A stretch of DNA of 64,000 bases from Lentilactobacillus fungorum. Its GTDB lineage: Bacteria > Bacillota > Bacilli > Lactobacillales > Lactobacillaceae. Location: positions 186,001 through 250,000 of the forward strand of contig NZ_BNJR01000012.1 of assembly GCF_016860605.1 (NCBI RefSeq). The letters run 5' to 3'. The translations under genes and the position numbers were made by a program. Shown one piece after another: positions 26,148 to 35,091 of the stretch (position 1 is the stretch's first letter; each line of letters starts with the position of its first letter). A model generated the notes under the pieces. It saw nothing but the letters and a program-made list of their open reading frames with translations, did no database searches and was not told the DNA's origin.

Positions 26148-26903
26148 ATGGCAAAAATACTGTTAGCTGGCGAATCATGGATTTCAACCACAACTGAATA
26201 TAAGGGATATGATTCTTTTACAAGTACTAAATTAGAAATTGGGTGTGAAGCCCTATTACATTCACTGAAGGAACTCGGCCACACGGTCACTCACTTAAAG
26301 GCTCACGACGTTCCTGAAAAATTTCCATGGACAATGGCAGAACTCAACCAATATGACGTCGTTCTTCTCTCTGACATCGGTTCAAATTCGTTTACCTTAT
26401 CCAATGGGGTATTCGCTGGGGGCAACCCTGCCGTTAATCGGCTTGAACTGCTAAAGCAATGGGTTCTAGCCGGCGGCGCATTAATGATGGCGGGAGGCTA
26501 CTTATCGTTTAGTGGCTTTGAAGGCAAGGCTCATTACCACGGCTCACCAATTGAAGACATCTTACCCGTAAGCGTTAAGCCCTATGATGATCGAATTGAA
26601 GCCCCCCAAGGTGTCCACCCCGTTCAAAAAGTCGCTAACTCGATCACAACCGACTTAGGCCCATTCCCGGTTATTCTGGGTTACCAAGACATTGAACCCA
26701 AGCCAGACAGCCAGGTCTTGATGATAGCAAATGATACCCCCCTCTTGGTAACTGGTAAGGCTGGCAGTGGCCGAACGTTAGCTTATGGAACCGATATTGC
26801 CCCCCACTGGGCATCTCAAGACTTTATGGCTTGGAACCATTATGGCGAATTTTTCTCCCGCTGCATTAATTGGCTAGCTGGTAAATTAGTAGCCGTTAGT
26901 TAA
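26148..26903 (+). CDS. Glutamine amidotransferase-like protein (GATase1-like)
   Basis: A 251-residue protein with a class I GATase-like fold: LLAGESW at the start, YDVVLLSDIG mid-way, and an elbow region GGALMMAGGYLSFSG. In true amidotransferases the elbow holds a Cys; here that position is not Cys, so glutaminase activity is doubtful. Relatives are often called cytoplasmic GATase-like or DUF1355. AGGAGG precedes the ATG. Its operator links it to the LacI regulator and to the dipeptide epimerase operon. The function is unknown. Confidence 0.65.
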   Translation: MAKILLAGESWISTTTEYKGYDSFTSTKLEIGCEALLHSLKELGHTVTHLKAHDVPEKFPWTMAELNQYDVVLLSDIGSNSFTLSNGVFAGGNPAVNRLELLKQWVLAGGALMMAGGYLSFSGFEGKAHYHGSPIEDILPVSVKPYDDRIEAPQGVHPVQKVANSITTDLGPFPVILGYQDIEPKPDSQVLMIANDTPLLVTGKAGSGRTLAYGTDIAPHWASQDFMAWNHYGEFFSRCINWLAGKLVAVS

Positions 26904-27015
26904 CTAACGTTAAGATAAGTCGGTTAATTTGATTAAGTATGTTGCTTGTGAGCACTGCAAAGTCTCGCACATGAACGCCTCGCTTAAAAGATCTAAATTG
27001 AGAATTGCCAATCAA

Positions 27016-27375
27016 GGCGTTTGTTGAGTTGGGTGTTAACTGCTTGGCTTCGCTCACCGTTTTAGGACAGCTGCGTCAGGCAGAAACCTCCATATAAGCA
27101 CCTTCAACAAAAATCCCAAGCCCAGGAATTTCTGTTAAAGGAGACTTATATTCCGACGGCCGTGAAACGCCTAGCCTATTTGGCGGTTTCTAAGCGCCTG
27201 ACTCCGCTCACTATTTTAGGACAACTGCACAAAGCAGGGATCTGCGCGTAAGTACCTCAGCCACAAATTCCAAGCCCGGGAGTTTCTGTCTGAGGAACCT
27301 TACACTCCGACGGCCGTGAAACGCTGGCCTACCTGGCATTTTCTAACCGCTTTGCTCCGCTCACTATTATCGAAA
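27016..27375. repeat. 154-bp imperfect tandem repeat, about 2.3 copies, with conserved stem
   Basis: CCGACGGCCGTGAAACGC occurs at 27153 and 27307, CGCTCACYRTTTTAGGACA-type sequence at 27051 and 27205, and CGCTCACTATTAT at 27359, all spaced 154 bases. Each full copy can form a hairpin: CCTTCAACA with TGTTAAAGG in copy one, CCTCAGCCA with TGTCTGAGG in copy two. Two base pairs change on both sides (T-A to C-G, A-T to G-C), which suggests the structure is kept. The repeat fills most of the 484-base gap before the DMT transporter gene. Confidence 0.7.
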
Positions 27376-27387
27376 GGGGTAATAATC

Positions 27388-28386
27388 ATGAATGAACAAC
27401 CATCGACAAATAATTTGAAAAAAACTGAAAAGACTGTTGTTGTACCATTGTTAGTAATTGCAACTATTTTGGCAGGCATGCTGTCCCCGATGCAGTCCGC
27501 CGTCAATGGTCAAGTTGGGAAATTACTGAAAGACGGGAATGCCTCGGCAGTCGTCTCATTTGGCTCCGGTCTGGTCGTGATGGCAATTATTATTTTGGCG
27601 CGTCATTCAACTCGAAAGCAATTTGCCGCCATTCCCCATAAAATTGCCGCTAAAAAAATCCCATGGTGGAACTGGATTGCCGGGATTTGTGGCGCCATGG
27701 TTGTCTTTTCCGAAGGTGCTTCTGCATCCGTTCTTGGGGTCGCAACGTTTCAGACAACCTTAATTTCAGGCATGGTTATCTCTGGGTTAATGTGTGATCG
27801 CCTCGGAATCGGCGTTCCAGAAAAGCAATATTTTAATTTCCCTCGAATTCTTGGCGCAATTCTTGCCATTGTAGCAACCATCCTAGTGGTCTCACCAAAC
27901 TGGGAAGCCCCCAAGGTTATTGCATTAGCTATTTTACCCTTTCTTGCTGGTTTATTGGCAGGGTGGCAACCAGCTGGTAATTCTGCCGTGGCCCAAGAAA
28001 CGGGTTCGATGTTAGTTTCAATCACTTGGAACTTTATTATTGGCTTCTGTGTTCTGGGAGGTGTTCTCTTAGTTCGAGTTCTCATGGGCGACGTGTCCTT
28101 TAGTTTACCAACCGCCTGGTGGATGTATTTAGGCGGCCCACTGGGCTTGCTTTCCATCGCTTTGATGGCTTTATTGGTTCGAGGCTTGGGACTCCTGTTA
28201 CTAGGATTGGCATCAACCGCCGGCCAGTTAATCGGTTCCGTTTTGATTGATTGGCTAATTCCTCAATTAGGAGCACAAGTCTATACCGTAACCGTTCTGG
28301 GTGCTTTGGTCGCTTTGATTGGTGCTGGAATTGCGATGATGCCTTCCGCTAAGAAACACGTTGCAGTTGATGAATTGGAGAATTAG
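27388..28386 (+). CDS. DMT-superfamily transporter (YdcZ/DUF606 type)
   Basis: About 332 residues with roughly ten hydrophobic segments arranged as two similar halves. The block LSPMQSAVNGQVGKLL near the start is typical of the DUF606 (YdcZ) group, which normally is a five-helix half; this one is the fused double form. The start is the ATG at 27388 because GAAAGGGG lies just before it; a longer reading would extend into the upstream repeat. It may be co-transcribed with the acylase 47 bases downstream. The substrate is unknown. Confidence 0.78.
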   Translation: MNEQPSTNNLKKTEKTVVVPLLVIATILAGMLSPMQSAVNGQVGKLLKDGNASAVVSFGSGLVVMAIIILARHSTRKQFAAIPHKIAAKKIPWWNWIAGICGAMVVFSEGASASVLGVATFQTTLISGMVISGLMCDRLGIGVPEKQYFNFPRILGAILAIVATILVVSPNWEAPKVIALAILPFLAGLLAGWQPAGNSAVAQETGSMLVSITWNFIIGFCVLGGVLLVRVLMGDVSFSLPTAWWMYLGGPLGLLSIALMALLVRGLGLLLLGLASTAGQLIGSVLIDWLIPQLGAQVYTVTVLGALVALIGAGIAMMPSAKKHVAVDELEN

Positions 28387-28433
28387 TCATTGGAAATGAT
28401 ATTTCAATGCAACCTTCGGAAAGGAGCCGCACA

Positions 28434-29489
28434 ATGGCATGTACAGGAATTGAATTAATTAGCAGGCAAGGTAACCCTTATTGGGCGAGAACCCAAGATT
28501 TTGAGCAGCATTTCGAATACTCCGGAGTCAAGATCACTAAGGGATACGAATTTACGGCAACCTTCACCCCCTTTAAAACCCAAACAAACGTGATGGGCAT
28601 TGTCTGGGCAAAAGACATTCACAAATCGCCGGTGCTGCTGGATGGCATCAATGATTATGGTATCTGCGGTGGTTCGTTTTACTTTGATCACTTCTATAAA
28701 TATGTTCCCACAAAAGAAATTACCGCAGCCGGAAAAGTTGCCATTCGTGGTGAAGAATTATGTACGTGGATACTAACGCATTATAAAAGCTTGGATGATA
28801 TTAAAAAGAACCTCGGCAATGACATCGGAATTACCAATGAGCCGGGGCCAATGATGGGGATGTCAGTCCCACAACACTGTGTGTTCCAAGATGAGACGGG
28901 GCGATCGATTGTTGTTGAACCTTCTGTGGAAAACAGCTTTAGGATCTTTGAGAACCCGGTCGGCGTCTTTACCAACGCTCCTACATTTGATTGGCACCTT
29001 AATAACCTCAAAACTTGGCTGGAAAGAACGACAAATCGTAGTTACACCTATCAAGTTGATGAGCCAATTGAGCAAATTAAATTAGGCGAATCAACTAGCG
29101 GATTAGTTGGAATTCCAGCTGATTATAAGCCAGAGTCACGATTCTTGCGGGCAGCCTTCTCTAAGCTACTTTCGACTGAAGTAGATGACGATGAAGCTTT
29201 GAACCAGCTGTATCAATTGCTGACGGCGGTCAATACACCGAAAGGTTCTCTAAGAATTAATGCGGATGATAACACCTTAGTCGCTTGGACTCAGTACACC
29301 GCTGGCTATGATATTAAGAAAAAGATCCTGTATGCCTTCACTTATGACAACAGGAACCTGCGTTCGCTTACGTGGGGGGATCCGCGTGAGTGGAAAGATG
29401 GGATGAGTTACTTTAGTTTTATTTCGAAGCAGACTGCGGTGCCGTTTGAGGCGAAGGATGAGTGGGGGAGTGGGGAGAATACGATTTAA
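28434..29489 (+). CDS. Linear amide C-N hydrolase, Ntn family (penicillin V acylase / bile salt hydrolase-like)
   Basis: About 351 residues. The start at 28434 follows GGAAAGGAG and gives MACTGIEL, so the nucleophile is Cys3 after removal of Met-Ala. Other family residues are in place: WARTQDFE (Arg19, Asp22), NDYGICGG, TNAPTFDWH and SRFLRAAF. Members hydrolyse conjugated bile salts, penicillin V or N-acyl homoserine lactones. No signal peptide is seen. It follows a DMT transporter. The sequence cannot separate bile salt from acyl amide substrates. Confidence 0.85.
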   Translation: MACTGIELISRQGNPYWARTQDFEQHFEYSGVKITKGYEFTATFTPFKTQTNVMGIVWAKDIHKSPVLLDGINDYGICGGSFYFDHFYKYVPTKEITAAGKVAIRGEELCTWILTHYKSLDDIKKNLGNDIGITNEPGPMMGMSVPQHCVFQDETGRSIVVEPSVENSFRIFENPVGVFTNAPTFDWHLNNLKTWLERTTNRSYTYQVDEPIEQIKLGESTSGLVGIPADYKPESRFLRAAFSKLLSTEVDDDEALNQLYQLLTAVNTPKGSLRINADDNTLVAWTQYTAGYDIKKKILYAFTYDNRNLRSLTWGDPREWKDGMSYFSFISKQTAVPFEAKDEWGSGENTI

Positions 29490-29523
29490 TAATTTTTGCA
29501 TGCTTGTTTGGAGTTAAGAAATT

Positions 29524-29570
29524 ACACCCTATGTAAACGAGAATCAGTTCGTTTATGTGGGGCGTTTTTT
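29524..29570 (+). terminator. Terminator after the Ntn hydrolase gene
   Basis: ACACCCTATGTAAACGA pairs with TCGTTTATGTGGGGCGT with a few wobble pairs, then six T. It marks the border before the minus-strand defence island. Confidence 0.75.
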
Positions 29571-29700
29571 AGTAGAAAGTGATTTTTGACGAAAATAAAA
29601 GTTATTCTTTAATTTTCGAATGACTTTCCGATTAATTGGTAACCTTTCATTAATGATCCATAAAAAATATCGATAACTTTATTATTAGTACTGAATTATT

Positions 29701-30282
29701 TTAAACATGTCGAAATATGATTGCGGCTTTAACTGCTGCGCGGATATACTTTTTGCGCCTCAATCCTCCATGTATATCACGGTACCACTGAATATTTTGA
29801 TTATCTGTAAAAAAAATCCCGGGTACCTTATGTTCGTTGCCCATCCCATGACTATCTTCGAAAAAATATTCTTTTGAACCAGGGGAAAAGATTTCATAAT
29901 AATACATATTACGGCATTCACTTAAATCAGGATTGCCACCCGTACGCTCTACCATATTCTCTTTTTCACTTATAGAACTATTTAAATCTTCAGAATCTTT
30001 TGAAAAATGCAGGTTATAATTTTGGATATATCTTAAGATTTGTAATGATGACTTTTCTGAATAATCATTTGGAACCATAAATGATATCACATTATAAACT
30101 GGAAATTGGTTATCATTAGAAACTACGCAGCTTTTCTTAATCCCTTCACCATCTCCTATCCACGTTGAAATATGCGTAGCAGCTTGCTTTTTATTATTAC
30201 GTATTTGCGATAAGAATGTTAAAGCAACAAACATTAACGAAATAACGGAACAAACATCAACTATAGACATTATCTTCACCAC
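29701..30282 (-). CDS. Small membrane-anchored protein of unknown function
   Basis: Up to 193 residues; the start may be GTG at 30282 or ATG at 30270. One N-terminal hydrophobic segment (VCSVISLMFVALTFL) precedes a soluble domain with no family I recognise. It begins 8 bases after the stop of the GIY-YIG/DUF2075 gene, so it is part of the same operon. Codon use is AT-rich like the rest of the island. A membrane-tethered partner of the ATPase is possible, but nothing in the sequence shows it. Confidence 0.6.
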   Translation of the reverse strand: MVKIMSIVDVCSVISLMFVALTFLSQIRNNKKQAATHISTWIGDGEGIKKSCVVSNDNQFPVYNVISFMVPNDYSEKSSLQILRYIQNYNLHFSKDSEDLNSSISEKENMVERTGGNPDLSECRNMYYYEIFSPGSKEYFFEDSHGMGNEHKVPGIFFTDNQNIQWYRDIHGGLRRKKYIRAAVKAAIIFRHV

Positions 30283-30290
30283 TCATTATA

Positions 30291-32045
30291 TTAATTACAT
30301 AGTTCTGCTTTAAGCAAAGCTTCCCTTAACTCATCATCCACCGCATAAATATAAAGTCCATTAACCCCACGGGTCAACAAAACATTCAACTCATTAGGCA
30401 GCAATTGACTGGCAACTTTACGTTTTTTTCCATCTTGTAATGTCCGATTGCGAATTGCGTTAGTATTTTCACTGGCATCTGGATCGAAAATAACATGTCC
30501 ATTTCGATACTTAACAGATGGTCCAATAATGACACCACAATAATTTAAATCGAATCCTTGAATAGTATACGTTGAGCCAACTTCATCAATAGTTTGCGAC
30601 TGCTCAGCCCATGCTAGTTTTTTCAGTGATCGCCCTTTTTGCTTAAGCTGCAAGTTCCAAGGTAATGACAAATCACCGGCCGTCACCATCCAGTAATCCC
30701 CGTTATCAGGTTTTCGTTTGCTGTTATATTTCCAATCAAAGGTCGCTAGGATTCTAGATAATCCCGACTTTTGATCCCCTAAAGCTTTTTCGCGGATAGC
30801 TTGATACATTTCCTTAGCATCATCAAATATTTTTAGATCATAATTTTTATCCTCAGGAATTTTCTTGATAATCTTCTTATCGGTAATATCTCTGATCCAA
30901 TCAATCGTCTGCTGGTTAGCGTGAATTCGCAACTGATTACTTAACATAATCAAATTATTGTTTTCCATCGCTTTTTCTTCCAAATTTTGAATCTGTTTTG
31001 GCTCTAAATATTCCTCGGTTTTCAAAATCTGATTTCGATCAAAAATTGCTACAGTAATTCTGGCCCGTTTAAGAATATCATCTAGTTGATTTTTGCCTCG
31101 ATAAGCCTGTTTCCCCTGCGTCCACAGTAAATGTGCTTCATCAACCAGTACAACATCAGCAGGATTGCTTTCGTCATGAGTATTAATGAAGTGAGTCGGT
31201 TTGCTAACAACATCATCATTCTTATAATTCAAATTCAGTTTATTGATAATATCTTCATAAACTTTTAACTGCTCATCATGATTAACCAAGACATAGTTCT
31301 TTAGGTTATCAAATCCTTGACGAAGGATGCTTCCATCATTTTTTAAGGTGCTAATTAAATAAAAAATCGTACTCAACAGTACAGTTTTGCCTGAGCCAGC
31401 CTCACCTTCCACTAAAATAAGCTGACCGGTTTTCTTCGATAACAAGGCATCAATAACTCGATCGATAATTAGGTCACGTGCGTTCTTTTGTTCAGTTGTT
31501 AAATTATGAAATGGCGATGCCTTGAAAATGGCAGAATCCCGGATAATCCTTTCTACAGGAAATAAGTCTGGATTAAACCCACGAAGTTTACGCCAAATTC
31601 TCGAGAAGATTTTATCTTTTTCATCTGAGGTATAGTACTCATTTTGTTCATTTTCGCGTCGATTATTTAAATGTTTGACGTCAGGAACACCAAGCATAAA
31701 AAGCATCATTTGGTTTTCAATATCTAGCGTTAACGATTTGTTAAAGTGATCGTGTCCGATGACAAACATTTCAGCATCGTTAGTTTTTGAAAGTTCCCGC
31801 CAATCATCTCTAACTTTGGGATCTTCGTTTAAATGCTGTTCAGTTCTTCGTTCAATATCGTTGGTTTCACCAACATAAACTTTATAACCGCCTGATTTTA
31901 TGGGTGAGCAGATTACATACACAGTCGGATACTCTACAAGCAGTTTATGCTTCAGCTTATCCCCCGCAATCATATCTTCTAGATTACTAGCAGCATGAGA
32001 ATCGTATTTAACTTTTTCGATTATCGGATATCCAATATCACTCAT
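30291..32045 (-). CDS. GIY-YIG domain fused to a DUF2075 P-loop ATPase
   Basis: About 584 residues. The N-terminal 100 residues carry a GIY-YIG nuclease-like module (TVYVICSP ... YKVYVGETNDIERRTEQH). The rest is a DUF2075-type NTPase related to Schlafen group helicases: Walker A VEGEAGSGKTVLL near residue 208, Walker B VVLVDEAHLLW near 298, and a C-terminal LLTRGVNGLYIYA block as in superfamily 1 helicases. The start ATG at 32045 follows AAGGG. It sits between a MazG-like gene (18 bases) and a small membrane protein (8 bases). A DNA- or RNA-cutting defence role is inferred from the domains and the island. Confidence 0.8.
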   Translation of the reverse strand: MSDIGYPIIEKVKYDSHAASNLEDMIAGDKLKHKLLVEYPTVYVICSPIKSGGYKVYVGETNDIERRTEQHLNEDPKVRDDWRELSKTNDAEMFVIGHDHFNKSLTLDIENQMMLFMLGVPDVKHLNNRRENEQNEYYTSDEKDKIFSRIWRKLRGFNPDLFPVERIIRDSAIFKASPFHNLTTEQKNARDLIIDRVIDALLSKKTGQLILVEGEAGSGKTVLLSTIFYLISTLKNDGSILRQGFDNLKNYVLVNHDEQLKVYEDIINKLNLNYKNDDVVSKPTHFINTHDESNPADVVLVDEAHLLWTQGKQAYRGKNQLDDILKRARITVAIFDRNQILKTEEYLEPKQIQNLEEKAMENNNLIMLSNQLRIHANQQTIDWIRDITDKKIIKKIPEDKNYDLKIFDDAKEMYQAIREKALGDQKSGLSRILATFDWKYNSKRKPDNGDYWMVTAGDLSLPWNLQLKQKGRSLKKLAWAEQSQTIDEVGSTYTIQGFDLNYCGVIIGPSVKYRNGHVIFDPDASENTNAIRNRTLQDGKKRKVASQLLPNELNVLLTRGVNGLYIYAVDDELREALLKAELCN

Positions 32046-32063
32046 CGCAAACACCCTTCAATA

Positions 32064-32375
32064 TTATTCATCAAATTTCCAATGACGCTTCTTGTTTATG
32101 TCTAACTTTTCTTGAACAATGTCATCTGGCTTGACCCCAAGCTTATCGCACATGTAATAGCAATAGGTTAAAATATCAGCAAGCTCAAGCTCCATATCAT
32201 GCTTCTGCTTATCAGAAAATCTATCATCTTTTTCCATATCCCATAAGAACAACTCATTTAGTTCGCCAGATTCGATTCCAATCGCACGAGCTAAAGCTGG
32301 TAATGTGTGATATTGATTCCAGCCTCGACTGTCTCGGAAGTCGGTTAGTTCTTTGATTAGTTGATCATACTGCAT
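32064..32375 (-). CDS. MazG-like nucleotide pyrophosphohydrolase
   Basis: A 103-residue all-helical protein of the MazG/dUTPase superfamily. Metal-binding acidic clusters are visible: ESGELNE near residue 35 and ELADILTYCYY near 64-74. Such enzymes hydrolyse NTPs or dNTPs to the monophosphate. GGAGG lies 8 bases before the ATG. It heads the three-gene module with the GIY-YIG/DUF2075 gene. In a defence setting a MazG could lower nucleotide or alarmone levels on infection, which is inference. Confidence 0.8.
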   Translation of the reverse strand: MQYDQLIKELTDFRDSRGWNQYHTLPALARAIGIESGELNELFLWDMEKDDRFSDKQKHDMELELADILTYCYYMCDKLGVKPDDIVQEKLDINKKRHWKFDE

Positions 32376-32552
32376 GTTTGCAATCCTCCAAGCGATAATT
32401 CAATCTGTCCATTATTGATTTAATAATAGTATATTGCTATGAATAAATTACTGGATTTATAATACAATCAAGAAAGATCTCTAACAATCCATATCATGCC
32501 AAAACTATATTTCTAAATTGTAGTAGGAGTCCGGATTAATACAAAGTCCAAT

Positions 32553-33002
32553 TTAATACAAGCTAACTTGAAAAAAAGTAGGCGTTAAATTCACCCGTGT
32601 ACTAGAGTCAAGAGCTCCCACTAACTTGTAATACTTAATATACGGCCAGTCCTTTCGGTTTAAATCAAACAAACGAACCAAAACATATTGATTTTGATAT
32701 TTCCTTGAGACTTCTAATTCTCGTTTCGTTAAATAAAATGGTTGGGAACTATTACCGCCTGTACTTTTCACTTTACCGCCTGTACTTTTCACTTCTATAT
32801 ATATTGGATCCTTATTCTTGTCAATTGATTGAATATCATATCCAAGGCCATCTCCTTCGTCAACTGAAGAATGCTTAACGTATTTTTTGATATTTAAATT
32901 TGGAAACTCCTTCTGAACCTTGTTAATTTCGTGATTTAAAACAATTTTTTCACCTAAAAATCCAAGCTTTGACTTTTTATGTTGAGGATGTCTTTTTGGC
33001 AG
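32553..33002 (-). pseudogene. 5'-truncated DUF3883 domain relic
   Basis: An open stretch of about 150 codons from the stop at 33003-33005 down to 32553 encodes a nearly complete DUF3883 (nuclease-like) domain: LGFLGEKIVLNHEI, DEGDGLGYDIQSID, PIYIEVKSTGG and FYLTKRELEVS. There is no ATG or plausible start with a ribosome-binding site in that stretch, so only the C-terminal domain of a longer protein remains. A GTG at 32790-32792 could start a shorter frame that lacks the core motifs. The EVKSTGG block, the likely catalytic segment, is doubled by a tandem repeat. Confidence 0.7.
32751..32792 (-). repeat. 21-bp tandem duplication inside the DUF3883 relic
   Basis: Two copies, 32751-32771 and 32772-32792, differ at a single base and duplicate the residues VKSTGG(K/N) in frame. 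The unit contains CCGCCTGTACTTTTCAC on the plus strand. Confidence 0.9.
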
Positions 33003-33137
33003 CTACTTACTACTATTCAATATTCCGATTAGAGTTATAATGATATCATCTGTCAGCAACGGTTGTAAAATGTTGGAAACAATAGATCCCCGTAGCCTTT
33101 TTATCCGGATTAAATGGCACAATTCCCAATGTTGCAC

Positions 33138-33173
33138 TTCAACTGAAAAATTGGACTCAATTTTTCAGTTGAA
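33138..33173 (-). terminator. Perfect 16-bp inverted repeat just after drmB
   Basis: TTCAACTGAAAAATTG (33138-33153) and its exact complement (33158-33173) surround a 4-base loop GACT. It starts 11 bases after the drmB stop. A long T-run is missing on the minus strand, so it may be a terminator, a 3'-end stabilising hairpin or a protein-binding site. Confidence 0.6.
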
Positions 33174-33183
33174 TCCCACCAAA

Positions 33184-35091
33184 TTACTCCATGTCAGAAA
33201 AAAAGCCCAAATGAGGATTATTCAAAGTTCCAATTAACACACCACGATCAAGAAATTGATTACGTTTTTCACAACTTGTTTCCGAAACCAATGCACATGC
33301 ATGACATGCACCAGCGTTCAATGAGTCACTGCCTTGCCCATCACTTTCGATACAAATAGGATCAAAACTGCACCATTTTGCCTTTTCAATGGCTGCAGAT
33401 AATACCCATTTAAGCTTTTCTGGAGCTCCTTGCTTCACCAATCCGCCCAATGTACCTTCCGAATCAGAACTTGATGTATAAATCAAGATCCCATACATCT
33501 CTTTGCCAGGTTCATTGGAGTAGTAAAGTCTTTCTTTTAAAGCCGTTGAAGAATATCCGCTGGAAATGCTTAATTCTCGAAGAAGAATGTGGCTTAAAGT
33601 ATGCAGCAGATAATAATCAGGAGTTATATACTTCTTATCATCTTCGAAAACTCCTTTATTATTCACTTTATTATAAATTCTATCTGATATTGAAGATCCT
33701 TTTATTTTTGTTAACCACGAAGAAACTTTCTTGGTGTCTAACGACATAAAAATTCCCTCACCGCGTGATGCCATGCCAACATAATAACCATCCCCACGAA
33801 TCAAAGGGACTTCGTTTGAGGATTCGGTATTTTCACCTTCTGTCTGAAGAATCACTTTCATACTATCGGAATCAGTAGGCTTTAGTCGACTAAAACTTCT
33901 CAAAGCACTAACAACTTCTAACTGGTGTATTAGTGATACATTAGTTACTACGTTAGGCAACCCAGAGTTAACAAGAGTTTCTTTCTTAAAAATAGTTTCC
34001 TTTAATTTATCAGATTTGTTATCATACTTTGTGACTCCTGATAAAATATTAAATTCAGCTCTTCGATAGTCCATAACCTTAACATCATCATCTGGATTAT
34101 CATCACTTGGAGATAATTTGCATACAATTTCATCAACTAATTGATCTTCATTTGTCTTAAATTTATTTGCATTAAGCCTATCAACTATTTCCTTAATTAA
34201 TAAGTGAGGGATCCCTTGGTTTAATACAGCTTTAAGACTGTCTGAAGAATCCCTACTAATCCTCATCTTGATATCCGAATAATCTTGCTTTGCCAAATCA
34301 TCGGACATAACAGCGTCCATTAAGCCTCCCAACTTAACAGGTATATTCACAGACGAAGAAATATTTGGAAAATATAAATTATTTGCACTTCTTAGTAATA
34401 CTTGAAGCTTCCTGTCACATTTTTTGTTAGAAGAATCATCTTTCTTCCAATAATGTTTGCCTTCACAATGAACACCAATTTTGTCAAGATATGAGTTAAT
34501 CACACTCGGACGAAAAATAATGCCTAAACTTTTTTGTGAATGACAATTTGCACAGTACACAAAATAATCAGCAATTGATCCAGTTTGGTTAGCTCTTCGC
34601 AGCTCCAAATCTGGGTAGTTACATGCAGCGCCTCCGTGTGCCCATTCAATCCATGGAAAATCTTGAATATGACCATTTGAACAAGCACAAACAAACCTCA
34701 CTGGAACAAGTTCTTCATGAACCATCTTCGTTGGGTCAAAAGGTTGTTCATCGAACTTCTTACTTGGGCGTTTAAGCATTCTCCGCCATTCTGTGATCCT
34801 CCGAAGTTTTCGTGTGGTTGGCGAAAGGTACCAAGTTGGAAATCTAATTCCAAAAACACTCGTTGACTCGGTATCATCGGAACTGATCGGTGGTTCAATG
34901 AATCCTTTGCAATGCATTACACTCTGTAATCTTGGATCATTAATTTTTTGACATTGACTCATATCCCAATACTCTGAGTCACTAATCATAACAGTTTGGT
35001 TATTGATGTCAAATAATGCCCCAATCCCAAACGGGGTTAGCATTTGTGACCGTCTAATATTATGCTCCGGATGAAATTTTTTCAGTGTCAT
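33184..35091 (-). CDS. drmB: DISARM protein DrmB (DUF1998 domain)
   Basis: A 635-residue protein. The opening RRSQMLTPFGIGALFD with SEYW is the DrmB N-terminal pattern. Cysteine clusters appear at FVCACSNGHIQ (about 132), VYCANCHSQ (about 178) and ACHACALVSETSC (about 590), the last inside the DUF1998 region that also includes HTLSHILLRELS and IYTSSSDSEGTLGGLV. In DISARM, DrmB forms a complex with DrmA that loads on incoming DNA. Its ATG overlaps the drmA stop by 4 bases, so the two are coupled. The length is typical. Confidence 0.9.
   Translation of the reverse strand: MTLKKFHPEHNIRRSQMLTPFGIGALFDINNQTVMISDSEYWDMSQCQKINDPRLQSVMHCKGFIEPPISSDDTESTSVFGIRFPTWYLSPTTRKLRRITEWRRMLKRPSKKFDEQPFDPTKMVHEELVPVRFVCACSNGHIQDFPWIEWAHGGAACNYPDLELRRANQTGSIADYFVYCANCHSQKSLGIIFRPSVINSYLDKIGVHCEGKHYWKKDDSSNKKCDRKLQVLLRSANNLYFPNISSSVNIPVKLGGLMDAVMSDDLAKQDYSDIKMRISRDSSDSLKAVLNQGIPHLLIKEIVDRLNANKFKTNEDQLVDEIVCKLSPSDDNPDDDVKVMDYRRAEFNILSGVTKYDNKSDKLKETIFKKETLVNSGLPNVVTNVSLIHQLEVVSALRSFSRLKPTDSDSMKVILQTEGENTESSNEVPLIRGDGYYVGMASRGEGIFMSLDTKKVSSWLTKIKGSSISDRIYNKVNNKGVFEDDKKYITPDYYLLHTLSHILLRELSISSGYSSTALKERLYYSNEPGKEMYGILIYTSSSDSEGTLGGLVKQGAPEKLKWVLSAAIEKAKWCSFDPICIESDGQGSDSLNAGACHACALVSETSCEKRNQFLDRGVLIGTLNNPHLGFFSDME

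Noticed and set aside
33450-33749. Plus-strand frame of 99 codons within drmB
   Set aside because: It lies opposite the conserved DUF1998 region of drmB and has no features of its own.
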